DNA of 64,000 nt, taken from contig CAWZYM010000079.1 of NCBI GenBank assembly GCA_963966185.1, forward strand, positions 117,001 through 181,000. Direction: 5' to 3'. The translations under genes and the position numbers were made by a program. Shown one piece after another: positions 1 to 9,918 of this stretch (positions within the stretch are counted from its first letter, which is position 1; each line of letters opens with the position of its first letter). This DNA comes from Rhabditoides inermis (taxonomy: Eukaryota; Nematoda; Chromadorea; Rhabditida; Rhabditidae). Below the pieces are notes generated by a model. It saw only the letters and a list, made by a program, of their open reading frames with translations. It ran no database searches and was not told the DNA's origin.

Positions 1-23
1 GCATTGTCTATTCCAAACAAATT
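1..23 (-). CDS. Exon 4 (partial) of an unidentified left-edge gene
   Basis: On the minus strand a pyrimidine-rich stretch ending CTCTCTAG (AG at 25-24) is followed by an open frame in the phase left by the exon 3 donor (phase 0). It reads NLFGIDN plus two bases and then leaves the window. The intron before it (79-24) is only 56 bp and has a plausible branch-point region (ACTGATGACT). Support comes from the splice consensus and the matching phase. The piece is too short to judge by itself, and the product is not recognised. Confidence 0.4.
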
Positions 24-79
24 CTAGAGAGCAGTCATCAGTTTAAAAATGGATCATGAAAAACAGATGCGTATCTCAC

Positions 80-228
80 CTTCAACACTCCCGTCAGTGT
101 CTCTTCAGATGGCTTCTCGAATGTGCGTGGGGCGTGGGATTCCGTCGACGCTGCTACGAGTCTGTCCTGCCACTCACTACTCTTCCACAAATCCGGAAGA
201 AGACGGGCGTTGTACTTAGACAAACATT
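80..228 (-). CDS. Exon 3 of an unidentified left-edge gene
   Basis: This 149-nt minus-strand exon has a strong acceptor (CTAAT branch-like site, then a pyrimidine tract ending CCCTTTCAG, AG at 230-229) and a strong donor (TTGAAG|GTGAGA, intron from 79). The first two bases complete a Lys codon split with exon 2, and the donor is phase 0. It encodes 49 whole codons starting CLSKYNARLLPDLWKSSEW and ending EETLTGVLK, with no stop. The composition is that of an ordinary soluble, charged protein. I do not recognise the family and see no named motif. A transcript would settle the model. Confidence 0.6.
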
Positions 229-568
229 CTGAAAGGGCAGTAAAGCATTAGGGATCCCGAACGATATTTTAGATTTCGAGATTTCATTATAATTTTATCA
301 TGATAATTTTACATTAGTTATGTAGCTTTGAAAGATAAATAGATGTTGTATGCTGACTCGATACACGCGCCGCAATTCCGCGCTAAACGCGAGCACAGGT
401 GCGCTAATCGATCGATTATCGATCGATTATCAATTGATTTTTATAATTACGTTTATGAGTTATCAAATTGCTAACGTTCTGATTGACTCAAAACAGATTC
501 AGTATGTTTCTTTACATATATGTGTTCTCATCGTTTATGAAATTCCTGATAAATCACAAAAAAAGAAT

Positions 569-831
569 TGTAAAGGTATAGGTATCCCCCCCGATTCAAG
601 AAATTACTCTGCGGAAAGGGTCGGAGGAGGACTTTGGCACTACATCACAGCCCAACGATTTCCCAACGACAGCTCTGGCCTATTTTCGCAATAGTGCGCC
701 GGTGGTTGGCCTACCCTGCGGGTTACCTTCGTAGCAGACTGCTACCAATATCACGGTCAAGCGCCCGGGAGGGAACCCCCGACCCACCGAGTATAACGGA
801 CATTGCTAACCACTACACTACGCGGAGCTAA
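569..831 (-). mobile_element. tRNA-derived SINE-like insertion in intron 2
   Basis: The minus strand from about 829 contains a tRNA-like head. It has an A-box-like TAGTGTAGTGG (810-820), an anticodon-arm-like CCG-loop-CGG and a degenerate B-box GGGTTCCCTCCC (about 768-780). A tRNA-unrelated body of about 190 bp follows, to about 569. An 11-bp direct repeat, AAAAAAAGAAT on the + strand, flanks it at 558-568 and 832-842 and reads as a target-site duplication. The acceptor stem does not pair well, so it is not a working tRNA. It sits inside the 710-bp intron 938-229. The orientation is inferred from the tRNA-like end. The A-rich flank means that a plus-strand element with a poly(A) end cannot be excluded. 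Confidence 0.5.
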
Positions 832-938
832 AAAAAAAGAATGGATATCAAGAAATAATGGCAACAAGCTGATTCACGCAAAAATGTTTTTTTTCTAAGC
901 ATAACCAGACCAATACAACCAGCTGTTTCGCAACTCAC

Positions 939-1021
939 TTGCAGACTTGATGTCCTTGATGAATTTGGCTTTCGAAGACTCTCCGAGAATGGAACGACAC
1001 ATTAGGAGAAGCAGCAATAGC
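939..1021 (-). CDS. Exon 2 of an unidentified left-edge gene (hydrophobic leader)
   Basis: This minus-strand exon of 83 nt follows an acceptor GATTTTTAG (AG at 1023-1022) and ends at a consensus donor GCAA|GTGAGT (intron from 938). In the phase set by exon 1 it reads LLLLLMCRSILGESSKAKF, then IKDIKSA, and ends one base into a codon that exon 3 completes as Lys. The Leu run directly after the basic start of exon 1 looks like a signal peptide or a mitochondrial presequence. An in-frame ATG at 1002-1000 is an alternative start if exon 1 is not used. All three junction phases agree, which is the main support. Confidence 0.55.
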
Positions 1022-1162
1022 CTAAAAATCGAGGTTCACAGAAACAATGCAGCAACGATCGAACAACCAATGGAGAAACCGCACGGAACAAATGAAAATA
1101 ACAATGGAGAGACAAAGAAGAGACAAAGACCGGTGGAAAAAAGAAGCTGAAAATGAACTCAC

Positions 1163-1182
1163 CGCCACACGAGACGAGTCAT
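1163..1182 (-). CDS. Exon 1 (start) of an unidentified left-edge gene
   Basis: On the minus strand ATG (1182-1180) opens the frame MTRLVW plus two bases, ending at a donor GGCG|GTGAGT (intron 1162-1022, 141 bp). Joined to exon 2, the N-terminus reads MTRLVWRLLLLLMCRS: a basic start, then a hydrophobic run, as in secretory or mitochondrial leaders. I chose this start because it is the only nearby ATG whose frame stays open through exons 2 to 4. An upstream out-of-frame ATG (1219-1217) would stop soon after the exon 2/3 junction, so it would be an overlapping upstream ORF. The ATG context is not strong. Confidence 0.5.
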
Positions 1183-1270
1183 TGAGAAGGAATGACGATG
1201 GGAGAGCAAAGAAGGACATGAGAGATGAGAGATGACGAGTAAACAAGATGGCGTGTGCAATCGTGGTGCT
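1183..1270 (-). other. Probable 5' leader/promoter side of the left-edge gene
   Basis: This pyrimidine-rich minus-strand stretch lies directly upstream of the proposed start codon. It holds one out-of-frame ATG (1219-1217). No TATA box or other core promoter element could be identified. The transcription start is unknown. The related inverted-repeat end at 1271 begins directly beyond it. Confidence 0.3.
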
Positions 1271-1365
1271 TGCCAGTCAAACGGCCCCTGCGACCGAACG
1301 CGGCCGAAATTAGACGAAATGGACGCGAAGCACTTTCTCTGGTCTCCGTTGAGCTCATAAACACC
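1271..1365 (+). repeat. Solo end of the foldback element family
   Basis: This stretch shares GCCAGTCAAACGG, a CGGCCGAA block, CTTTCTC and TCCGTTGAGCT in the same order as the reverse complement of 2150-2252, with intervening differences. It is therefore a third, diverged copy of the inverted-repeat end found at 1621 and 2252. No partner end was found between 1366 and 1620. Confidence 0.5.
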
Positions 1366-1620
1366 CAGACATAGTGACTCTAGCTACTCCTTTCCAATCT
1401 CTATCTTTCACTGTGTTGCTCAAGCTTCACCAATAGTCACCAATACGTCTCAAATTCTTTTTCAAATATGAAATGCAACCACTACTATTAGTTAAAAAAA
1501 AACTGAGAACTTCCCTATAGTTTATTTGTGGTTGTTCACTTGTTCACGTGGTGGTAGTGTGATGATAGTGTACCACCACCAACACTCACATCCCTCCAGG
1601 TACTCCCAGTATTCAAAGAG
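1366..1620. other. Intergenic, nothing recognised
   Basis: No supported ORF, RNA gene or long repeat is seen. Short GTGGTGGTA/TACCACCACC inverted arms occur at about 1548-1580, with AT-rich sequence before them. Confidence 0.4.
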
Positions 1621-2252
1621 GTGGACAGCCCCCCTATTCGGCCGAATGTGGCCATAATCGTCTGAAACAGACAGGCCCTTTCTCATGTATCCGTTGAGCT
1701 ACAGAGCTCTAGTTCTCTACCGATCTACGAGTGAGCTATCCAACTGTATAGTCGGTTAGCAGTTGAACATGTTTCCAAATGCCTGCTTTCGCACCCCTGA
1801 TTCAATCCCTGTTCTTAGAAACTAGCATTCGCAAGCGACGAGCTATTAGGAGGGAATCAGCGGCGTCTCTGTGCAAACGGCACCGTTTTTGCAGGACAAT
1901 GTTCGACAAAAGAATACAGGTTACGATGATTAGCTGATATCGGTTGTTATCGATAAACCCGTGCCTAAAAACTCATCTAAATGCCCTCTCTCGTTCTTCG
2001 ATCGCGTGGATTGAAAATGCGGGTCTCGCCTACTGATCAGAATGGGTCGAAATCAGAACGGGGTGCGAAAGTAGGCATTCGGAAACATGTTCAACTGAAA
2101 TGACGTATGTATGCAGTAGGATAGATCACTATTAAAACGTTCGGTTCCGCTAAACTAGAGTTCTGCAGCTCAACGGAAACTCGAGAAAGGGTTGCGCCCA
2201 TTTTGGTCGAATTTGGTCACATTCGGCCGAAAAGAGCCGTTTGACTGGCCAC
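1621..2252. mobile_element. Foldback/MITE-like element with ~200-bp inverted ends
   Basis: The left end (1621 to about 1815) and the reverse complement of the right end (about 2036-2252) share ordered blocks: CGGCCGAATGTG, CCCTTTCTC, TCCGTTGAGCT, AACTCTAGTT-like, CAGTTGAACATGTTTCC and TGCCT..CTTTCGCACCCC. The arms are diverged and contain indels. The centre (about 1816-2035) shows no coding frame. No convincing target-site duplication is visible at the ends. This fits an old non-autonomous DNA transposon or foldback element. The family was not identified. Confidence 0.6.
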
Positions 2253-3193
2253 TATCTTAAATGTGAGAAAGTTTCCGACAGACAAACCAAGTTGGATGAA
2301 CGAAAAAACAACAACATATCTCCAGTAGCCCAGCATCATTCGCGCGCCATAGCTATGTATGTACCTATGCACCGGTCAGTGAATATGAAACCTACTCACG
2401 CTCTCAGTGATCGATGCTCTAGTCATTAGACATGCAATATATCTCGTAACATATTTGCAACAGCCTATACAAAATGCTTGCGCTCCTGGAGAATTGGAGA
2501 GGACTTTAATAGCGCACAATTACACTCTTGATCAAAGGCCTAGGGGTTTTTTTACGTATAGGGCGAAGATGGAATTTACCTTTGTATTAGGTAGGGTTAA
2601 CCGCATTCTCGTTACCCATACCGCCAACATCGAAAAAAAACAATGAAGAAGCAGTCGTACCTGATTCTGTGTGCAGTCCACGATAACGGTCTAACTGTCT
2701 GACTACCCACCACCTACCCCCCCCCCCAACAGCAAGCAACAATATCACAAATACAACACGCAAAGCACAGATGGTTAGGAGGCTTGAACTTGTGAAGATG
2801 GAACAGACGCCAACCACACAGACGATGAACACTGGAATAATATATTATATAAAACAGTTTTTTTACAAATAAAGAAAATAACTAAAACATTTTGGACTGT
2901 GTTGGAAGATTGGGAGGGAAGTGAGAAGGAGAAAAAAAAGTACAGAGTTGTAGAGAATAAGAGAAACAGTGAAAAAGATGTGAATTTTACATAAAATTGT
3001 GTGCTCTCTTCTCCCTTAACCTTATCCCTCTCTTTTGTTTCTTTCCTGCGCCTCTCTCTATCTGCCCTGCCCACTCTATTCTCCTGTCCCTAACATACGT
3101 ACGCTCTCTTCTCACGTCGTCTGGTCTCCAAGCTCTCTCGGTAAGCAGTTTCAATCACTGATTACTGACAACTGTTATCTCTTCCTACTCTCT
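2253..3193. other. Intergenic DNA leading into the satellite array
   Basis: No gene is supported here; the short open frames lack splice or coding signals. Visible features are a run of C's at about 2717-2727, an AT-rich patch at about 2834-2880, a purine-rich stretch (2880-2960) and an increasingly CT-rich stretch (3000-3130) before the first satellite unit. Confidence 0.4.
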
Positions 3194-3942
3194 CGGCGGG
3201 CGGCACACTGGCTAACCTCTCTGTTTTCCCATCTCTCTCTCCCTCACTCTCACTCTCCCTCTCCCTCCCTCCCTCTTTCTCTGCGATTAGAGATGTGCGC
3301 GCCTCCGACCTCTTCGAAAACGAACCTGCCACTAGTTTATTAGACGCGCGTGTATCTCGCATTCAAAGCTAAGCATCGACACTCGCGACCATCCGATCTA
3401 CACAAAACAGGCGGGCGACACACTAGCTGACCTCTCTATATTCCCATCTCTCTCTCTCTATCTCTCCGTCTCTCCCTCGCTCTCTCTATCTCCCTCTCTA
3501 TCTCCCTATCTCTCTCTCCCTCTCCCTCTCTCCCTCTTTCTCTGCGATAAGAGGTGTGCGCGCCTCCGACCTCTTCGAAAACGAACCTCCCACTAGTTTA
3601 TTAGACGTGCGTGTATCTCGCATTCAAAGCTAAACATCGGCACTCGCGACCATCTGATCTACACAAAACAGGCGGGCGACATACTAGCTGACCTCTCTGT
3701 ATTCCCATCTCTCTCTACCTCTCTGTATCTCTCTCTATCTCCCTTTCTCCCTCTCCATCCCTCCCACCCCCCTCTTTCTCTGCGATAAGAGGTGTGCGCG
3801 CCTCCGACCTCTTAGAAAACGAACCTGCCACTAGTTTATTAGACGCGCGTGTATCTCGCATTCAAAGCTAAGCATCGGCACTCGCGACCATCTGATCTAC
3901 ACAAAACAGGCGGGCGACATACTAGCTGACCTCTCTGTATTC

Positions 3943-3985
<43 letters not shown>

Positions 3986-5147
3986 CCTCTCTCCCTCTCC
4001 ATCCCTCCCTCTTTCTCTGCGATAAGAGGTGTGCGCGCCTCCGACCTCTTCGAAAACGAACCTGCCACTAGTGTATTAGACGCGCGTGTATCTCGCATTC
4101 AAAGCTAAGCATCGGCACTCGCGACCATCTGATCTACACAAAACAGGCGGGCGACATACTAGCTGACCTCTCTGTATTCCCATCTCTCTCTACCTCTCTC
4201 TCTCTCTCTCTCTATCTCCCTCTCTCCCTCTCCATCCCTCCCTCTTTCTCTGCGATAAGAGGTGTGCGCGCCTCCGACCTCTTCGAAAACGAACCTGCCA
4301 CTAGTTTATTAGACGCGCGTGTATCTCGCATTCAAAGCTAAGCATCGGCACTCGCGACCATCTGATCTACACAAAACAGGCGGGCGACATACTAGCTGAC
4401 CTCTCTGTATTCCCATCTCTCTCTACCTCTCTGTCTCTCTCTCTCTCTCTATCTCCCTCTCTCCCTCTCCATCCCTCCCTCTTTCTCTGCGATAAGAGGT
4501 GTGCGCGCCTCCGACCTCTTAGAAAACGAACCTGCCACTAGTGTATTAGACGCGCGTGTATCTCGCATTCAAAGCTAAGCATCGGCACTCGCGACCATCT
4601 GATCTACACAAAACAGGAGGGCGACACACTAGCTGACCTCTCTGTATTCCCATCTCTCTCTACCTCTCTGTCTCTCTCTATCCCCCCCTCTCTCTCTCTC
4701 CCTCTCCATCCCTCCCTCTTTCTCTGCGATAAGAGGTGTGCGCGCCTCCGACCTCTTCGAAAACGAACCTGCCACTAGTTTATTAGACGCGCGTGTATCT
4801 CGCATTCAAAGCTAAGCATCGGCACTCGCGACCATCTGATCTACACAAAACAGGCGGGCGACACACTAGCTGACCTCTCTGTATTCCTATCTCTCTTTAC
4901 CTCTCTGTCTCTCTCTCTACCTCTCTGTCTCTCTGTCTCTCTCTCTCCCTCTCCATCCCTCCCTCTTTCTCTGCGCTAAGAGGTGTGCGCGCCTCCGACC
5001 TCTTCGAAAACGAACCTGTCACTAGTTTATTAGACGCGCGTGTATTTCGCATTCAAAGCTTAGCATCGGCACTCGCGACCATCTGATCTACACAAAGCAG
5101 GCGGGCAGCACACTAGCTGACCTCTCTGTATTCCCATCTCTCTCTAC

Positions 5148-5178
<31 letters not shown>

Positions 5179-6197
5179 TCCATCCCTCCCTCTTTCTCTG
5201 CGATAAGAGGTGTGCGCGCCTCCGACCTCTTCGAAAACGAACTTGTCTTTATTTTATTAGACGCACGTGTATTTCGCATTCAAAGCTCAGCATCGGCACT
5301 CGCGACCATCTGATCTACACAAAGCAGGCGGGCAGCACACTAGCTGACCTCTCTGTATTCCCATCTCTCTCTACCTCTCTGTCTCTCTCTATCTCCTTCT
5401 CTCTCTCTCCCTCTCCCTCTCTCTTTCTCTGCGATAAGAGGTGTGCGCGCCTCCGACCTCTTCGAAAACGAACCTGCCACTAGTTTATTAGACGCGCGTG
5501 TATCTCGCATTCAAAGCTAAGCATCGGCACTCGCGACCATCTGATCTACACAAAACAGGCGGGCGACACACTAGCTGACCTCTCTGTATTCCCATCTCTC
5601 TCTACCTCTCTGTCTCTCTCTATCTCCCCCTCTCTCTCTCCCTCTCCCTCCCTCCCTCTTTCTCTGCGATAAGAGATGTGCGCGCCTCCGACCTCTTCGG
5701 AAACAAACCTGCCACTAGTAATATCAGACGCGCGTATATCTCGCATTTAAAGCTAAACATCGGGCACTCGCGACCATCTGATCTACACAAAACAGGCGGG
5801 CGACACATTAGCTGACCTCTCTGTATTCCCATCTCTCTCTACCTCTCTGTCTCTCTCTATCTCCCTCTCTCTCTCTCCCTCTCCCTCCCTCCCTCTTTCT
5901 CTGCGATAAGAGATGTGCGCGCCTCCGACCTCTTCGAAAACAAACCTGCCACTAGTAATATCAGGCGCGCGTGTATCTCGCATTTAAAGCTAAACATCGG
6001 GCACTCGCGACCATCTGATCTACACAAAACAGGCGGGCGACACACTAGCTGACCTCTCTCTAGTCCCACATCTCTCTCTCTTCTCTCTCATCTCTCTATT
6101 CTCCCTCTCTATCTATCTCTCTCTCTACGATAATAGGTGTGCGTGCCTACGACCCCTTCGAAAGTGAGCCAGCCACTAGTTTATGGGCCGCGCGTGT
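3194..6197 (+). repeat. Satellite block A: 13 tandem ~238-bp units
   Basis: A landmark in the unit core (CGAACCTG or close variants) occurs at 3321, 3582, 3820, 4057, 4290, 4527, 4764, 5011, 5238, 5469, 5704, 5941 and, diverged, 6175. Spacing is 227-261 bp. Each unit has a core with GCGATAAGAGGTG, ACTAGT, GACGCGCGTG, CTCGCGACCATCTG and GGCGGGCGACA, then a CT-rich tract whose length varies. This edge family differs from interior blocks by CTCGCG (interior CTCACG) and by GGCGGGCGACAC. The first copy is partial and the last is diverged and cut at GCGCGTGTA, where spacer 1 begins. Confidence 0.95.
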
Positions 6198-7172
6198 AAG
6201 GACATTAAAATGATAACGTAGGTTATTGACAATTCAAGCTACTTTTGATTCCACTCATTGTTTTGCAATAGTGAAATATCATCACTCAGCTTCACAATCG
6301 GAATTCGTATATAGAAAGTTCATAACAGAGGGAAAAGACTCACGCTATAGATATTTCATTTCCTCCATCACTGTGACATTTACTTGGTTGTTCTTTGAAG
6401 TACCAAACAGGAGACTTATGAAAATGAAAGAATTAAAAGGATAGACGAAAGAATACAAAATAGACAAGATGACTCAATGGCAAGTACAATCAGCTCAGTT
6501 TCAATCGTCAGGTCTACCCCGAAAGGCGGGCGACACACTGGTTGAGAACCGTGGTGTACTCGCGACCGTCTGATCTACCTAAGACAGGCGGGCAACTGAA
6601 TGGAAAACCGTGGTGTTCAGCACTCGCGATCGTCCGGTCTACCCAAAACAGGCGGGCGACACACTGGCGAACCGTGGTGTTCGGCACTCGCGACCTTCTG
6701 ATCTACCCAAAACAGGTGGGCGACACACTGGCTGACCGGCCCTACGACCAAATATGATCTACCCAATCATGAGCGGGCGACACACTGGTTCAGAACCGTG
6801 GTGTTCGGCACTCGCGATCATAAGGTCAGCCTGTAGTAGGCCGGCAACATGCACTCAACAGAGAGGAGAGAGAAAAGAAGATAGAATGGACACAACTTTC
6901 CTCAGCACTATCCTCCACGCTTCTGGTGACAGCAAGATAGATGCACGGCAACCACACATCCATCTGAAATACGGTACATATGAGAGTACTGTACATATGT
7001 ACATGAGTTCATAAATGGGTTTATCCAGCCCGCTATCACTATATGTACCACGCATGGATGACGGTTCTCACTTCACATGCACACAAGTCCACACAATGGC
7101 AATGCAAGTCCACTCACAATTCAATCAATACTCCAATCGATCAATATTTTCTTTTGTAGATATATATCTCCC
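6198..7172 (+). repeat. Spacer copy 1 (~970 bp)
   Basis: This non-satellite segment has three parts. An AT-rich head (6207-6510) starts AAAATGATAACGTAGG. A 64-bp minisatellite zone (about 6510-6830) has AACCGTGG landmarks at 6547, 6606, 6670 and 6794. A tail (6830-7172) contains palindromic TACATATG/CATATGTA and ends in the CT tract of the next satellite unit. The left junction differs from spacers 2-8: it joins a truncated core (GCGCGTGTAAGGACATT) instead of a CT tract. No coding function is supported. Confidence 0.9.
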
Positions 7173-7668
7173 CTTTCTCTCTCATCTTTCTCCTCTGTCT
7201 CTATCGCTCTTTCCTTCTCCCTCCCTCCCTAACTCCCTCCCTAACTCCCCCTCTTTCTCTGCGACAAGAGGTTTGACCCCTCCGACCTCTTCAAAAACGA
7301 ACCTGCCACTAGTTCATTGGACGCGCGTGCATCTCGTTTTCGAAGCTGAGCATCGGCACTCACGACTAAGTATCTGATCAACACAAAACAGACCGGAAAC
7401 ACACTAGCTGATCTCTCTCTAGTCCCACATCTCTCTCTCCCTCTCTCTCTCCCTCGCTTTCTCTATCTCCCCCTTTTCTCCCTCTCCCTCCCTCCCATTT
7501 TTCTGTGATAATAGGCGTGCGTTTCCGACATCTTCGAAAACGAACCTGCCACTAGTTTATTAGACCCGCGAAGTATCTCGCTTTCGAAGCTACATAAGCT
7601 TCTGCATTCACGACTATCTCTACACAAAACAGACCGGAAACACACTAGCTGACCTCTCTCTAGTTCCA

Positions 7669-7708
<40 letters not shown>

Positions 7709-7882
7709 CCATTTCTCTGTGATCAGAGGCGTGCGCTTCCGACCTCTTCAAAAACGAACCTGCCACTAGTTTATTGGACGCGCGTGTCTTTTTCGAAGCT
7801 AAGCATCGGCACTCACGACCATCTGATCTACACAAAACAGACCGGCAACACACTAGCTGACCTCTCTCTAGTTCCACATCTC

Positions 7883-7917
<35 letters not shown>

Positions 7918-8400
7918 ATCCCTCGTTTTCTCTATCTCCCTATTTCTCTCTCTCTTTCTCCCAATTCTCTGTGATCAGAGGCGTGCGCTTCCGACCTCTT
8001 CAAAAACGAACCTGCCACTAGTTTTCTGGACGCGCGTGTCTTTTTCGAAGCTAAGCATCGGCACTCACGACCATATGATCTATACAAAACAGGCGAGCGA
8101 CTCACTATCTGACCTCTCTGTATTCCCATCTCTCTCTCTCCCTCACAATCTCTATTTCCCGCTCTTTCCCTTTCCCTCCCTCCATCCCATTTCTCTGTGA
8201 TAAAGAGAGTGTGAGCACCTTCGACATCTTCGAAAACGAACCTGCCACTAGTTCAAGTATTAGACGCGCGTGTATCTCACTTTCTAAGCTAAGCATCGGC
8301 ACTCACGACCATCTGATCTACACAAAACAGCAACACACTAGCTGACTTCTCTCTACTCCTACATCTCTCTCTTTCTCCCTCGCCCGCTCTCTCTATCCCC
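7173..8400 (+). repeat. Satellite block B1 (~5 units)
   Basis: This is interior-family satellite. The first unit is the post-spacer type (GACAAGAGGTTTGACC at about 7262). The last is the pre-spacer type (insertion giving TTCAAGTATTAGACG at about 8252, with TCACTTTCTAAGC). Between them are type III (CCGCGAAGTATCTCGC with AAGCTT, near 7566-7610), type II (ACAGACCGG.AACAC) and type I (CATATGATCTATACAAAACAGGC) units. Confidence 0.9.
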
Positions 8401-9400
8401 ATATCAAAGATTAGGATAGTAAAATGATAACGTAGGTTATTAACAAGTCAAGCTACATTTGATTCCACTCGTTTTATTGCAATAATGATACATCATCACT
8501 CAGCTTCACAATCGGAATTCTTATATAGCAAGTTCATAACAGAGGGAAAAGACTCACGCTATAGATATTTCATTTCCTCCATCACTGTGACATTTACTTG
8601 GTTGTTCTTTGAAGTACCAAACAGGAGACTTATGAAAATGAAAGAATTAAAAGGATAGACGAAAGAATACAAAATAGACAAGATGACTCAATGGCAAGTA
8701 CAATCAGCTCAGTTTCAATCGTCAGGTCTACCCCGAAAGGCGGGCGACACACTGGTTGAGAACCGTGGTGTACTCGCGACCGTCTGATCTACCTAAGACA
8801 GGCGGGCAACTGAATGGAAAACCGTGGTGTTCAGCACTCGCGATCGTCCGGTCTACCCAAAACAGGCGGGCGACACACTGGCGAACCGTGGTGTTCGGCA
8901 CTCGCGACCTTCTGATCTACCCAAAACAGGTGGGCGACACACTGGCTGACCGGCCCTACGACCAAATATGATCTACCCAATCATGAGCGGGCGACACACT
9001 GGTTCAGAACCGTGGTGTTCGGCACTCGCGATCATAAGGTCAGCCTGTAGTAGGCCGGCAACATGCACTCAACAGAGAGGAGAGAGAAAAGAAGATAGAA
9101 TGGACACAACTTTCCTCAGCACTATCCTCCACGCTTCTGGTGACAGCAAGATAGATGCACGGCAACCACACATCCATCTGAAATACGGTACATATGAGAG
9201 TACTGTACTGTACATATGAGTACTGTACATATGTACATGAGTTCATAAATGGGTTTATCCAGCCCGCTATCACTATATGTACCACGCATGGATGACGGTT
9301 CTCACTTCACATGCACACAAGTCCACACAATGGCAATGCAAGTCCACTCACAATTCAATCAATACTCCAATCGATCAATATTTTCTTTTGTAGATATATC
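8401..9400 (+). repeat. Spacer copy 2
   Basis: The layout matches spacer 1, and spacer 2 shares its head variants (CGCTATAGAT, TTTACTTGG), which set copies 1-2 apart from 3-8. The left junction is a CT tract followed by CATATCAAAGATTAGG, as in copies 3-8. The tail carries a local duplication in the palindromic zone (about 9186-9240) that adds an extra TACTGTACATATGAG-like repeat. It carries one tail variant of spacer 1 (CAATTCAATC) and one of spacers 4-6 (TATATCTCTCC). Confidence 0.9.
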
Positions 9401-9883
9401 TCTCCCCTTTCTCTCTCATCTTTCTCCTCTGTCTCTATCGCTCTTTCCTTCTCCCTCCCTCCCACCCTCCCTCCCTCCCTAACTCCCCCTCTTTCTCTGC
9501 GACAAGAGGTTTGACCCCTCCGACCTCTTCAAAAACGAACCTGCCACTAGTTTATTGGACGCGCGTGTCTTTTTCGAAGCTAAGCATCGGCACTCACGAC
9601 CATCTGATCTACACAAAACAGACCGGCAACACACTAGCTGAATTCTCTGTATTCCCATCTCTCTCTCCCTCGCTCTCTCTATTTTCCTCTCTCTCCCTCT
9701 CCCTTCCTCCCATTTTTCTGTGATAAGAGGCGTGCGTTTCCGACATCTTCGAAAACGAACCTGCCACTAGTTTATTAGACCCGCGAAGTATCTCGCTTTC
9801 GAAGCTACATTAGCTTCTGCACTCACGACTATCTCTACACAAAACAGACCGGAAACACACTAGCTGACCTCTCTCTAGTTCCA

Positions 9884-9918
<35 letters not shown>

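Noticed and set aside
757..828. Functional tRNA gene on the minus strand
   Set aside because: The acceptor stem does not pair, the B-box is degenerate, and the sequence is the head of a longer element bounded by direct repeats.
1047..1235. Plus-strand frame rich in Arg/Lys/Glu
   Set aside because: It is antisense to the proposed exon 1 and intron 1 of the left-edge gene and results from purine-rich composition.
3300..3330. CENP-B-box-like motif near TTCGTTTTCG
   Set aside because: The essential bases of the CENP-B box are not present in either orientation.
3035..3343. Plus-strand frames rich in Ser-Leu-Pro across the array
   Set aside because: They are translations of (CT)n and (CCCT)n tracts and recur in every unit.
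3541..3640. B-box-like GGTTCGTTTTC on the minus strand of each unit, suggesting a Pol III origin
   Set aside because: It misses conserved B-box positions, and no fitting A-box was found at a suitable distance.
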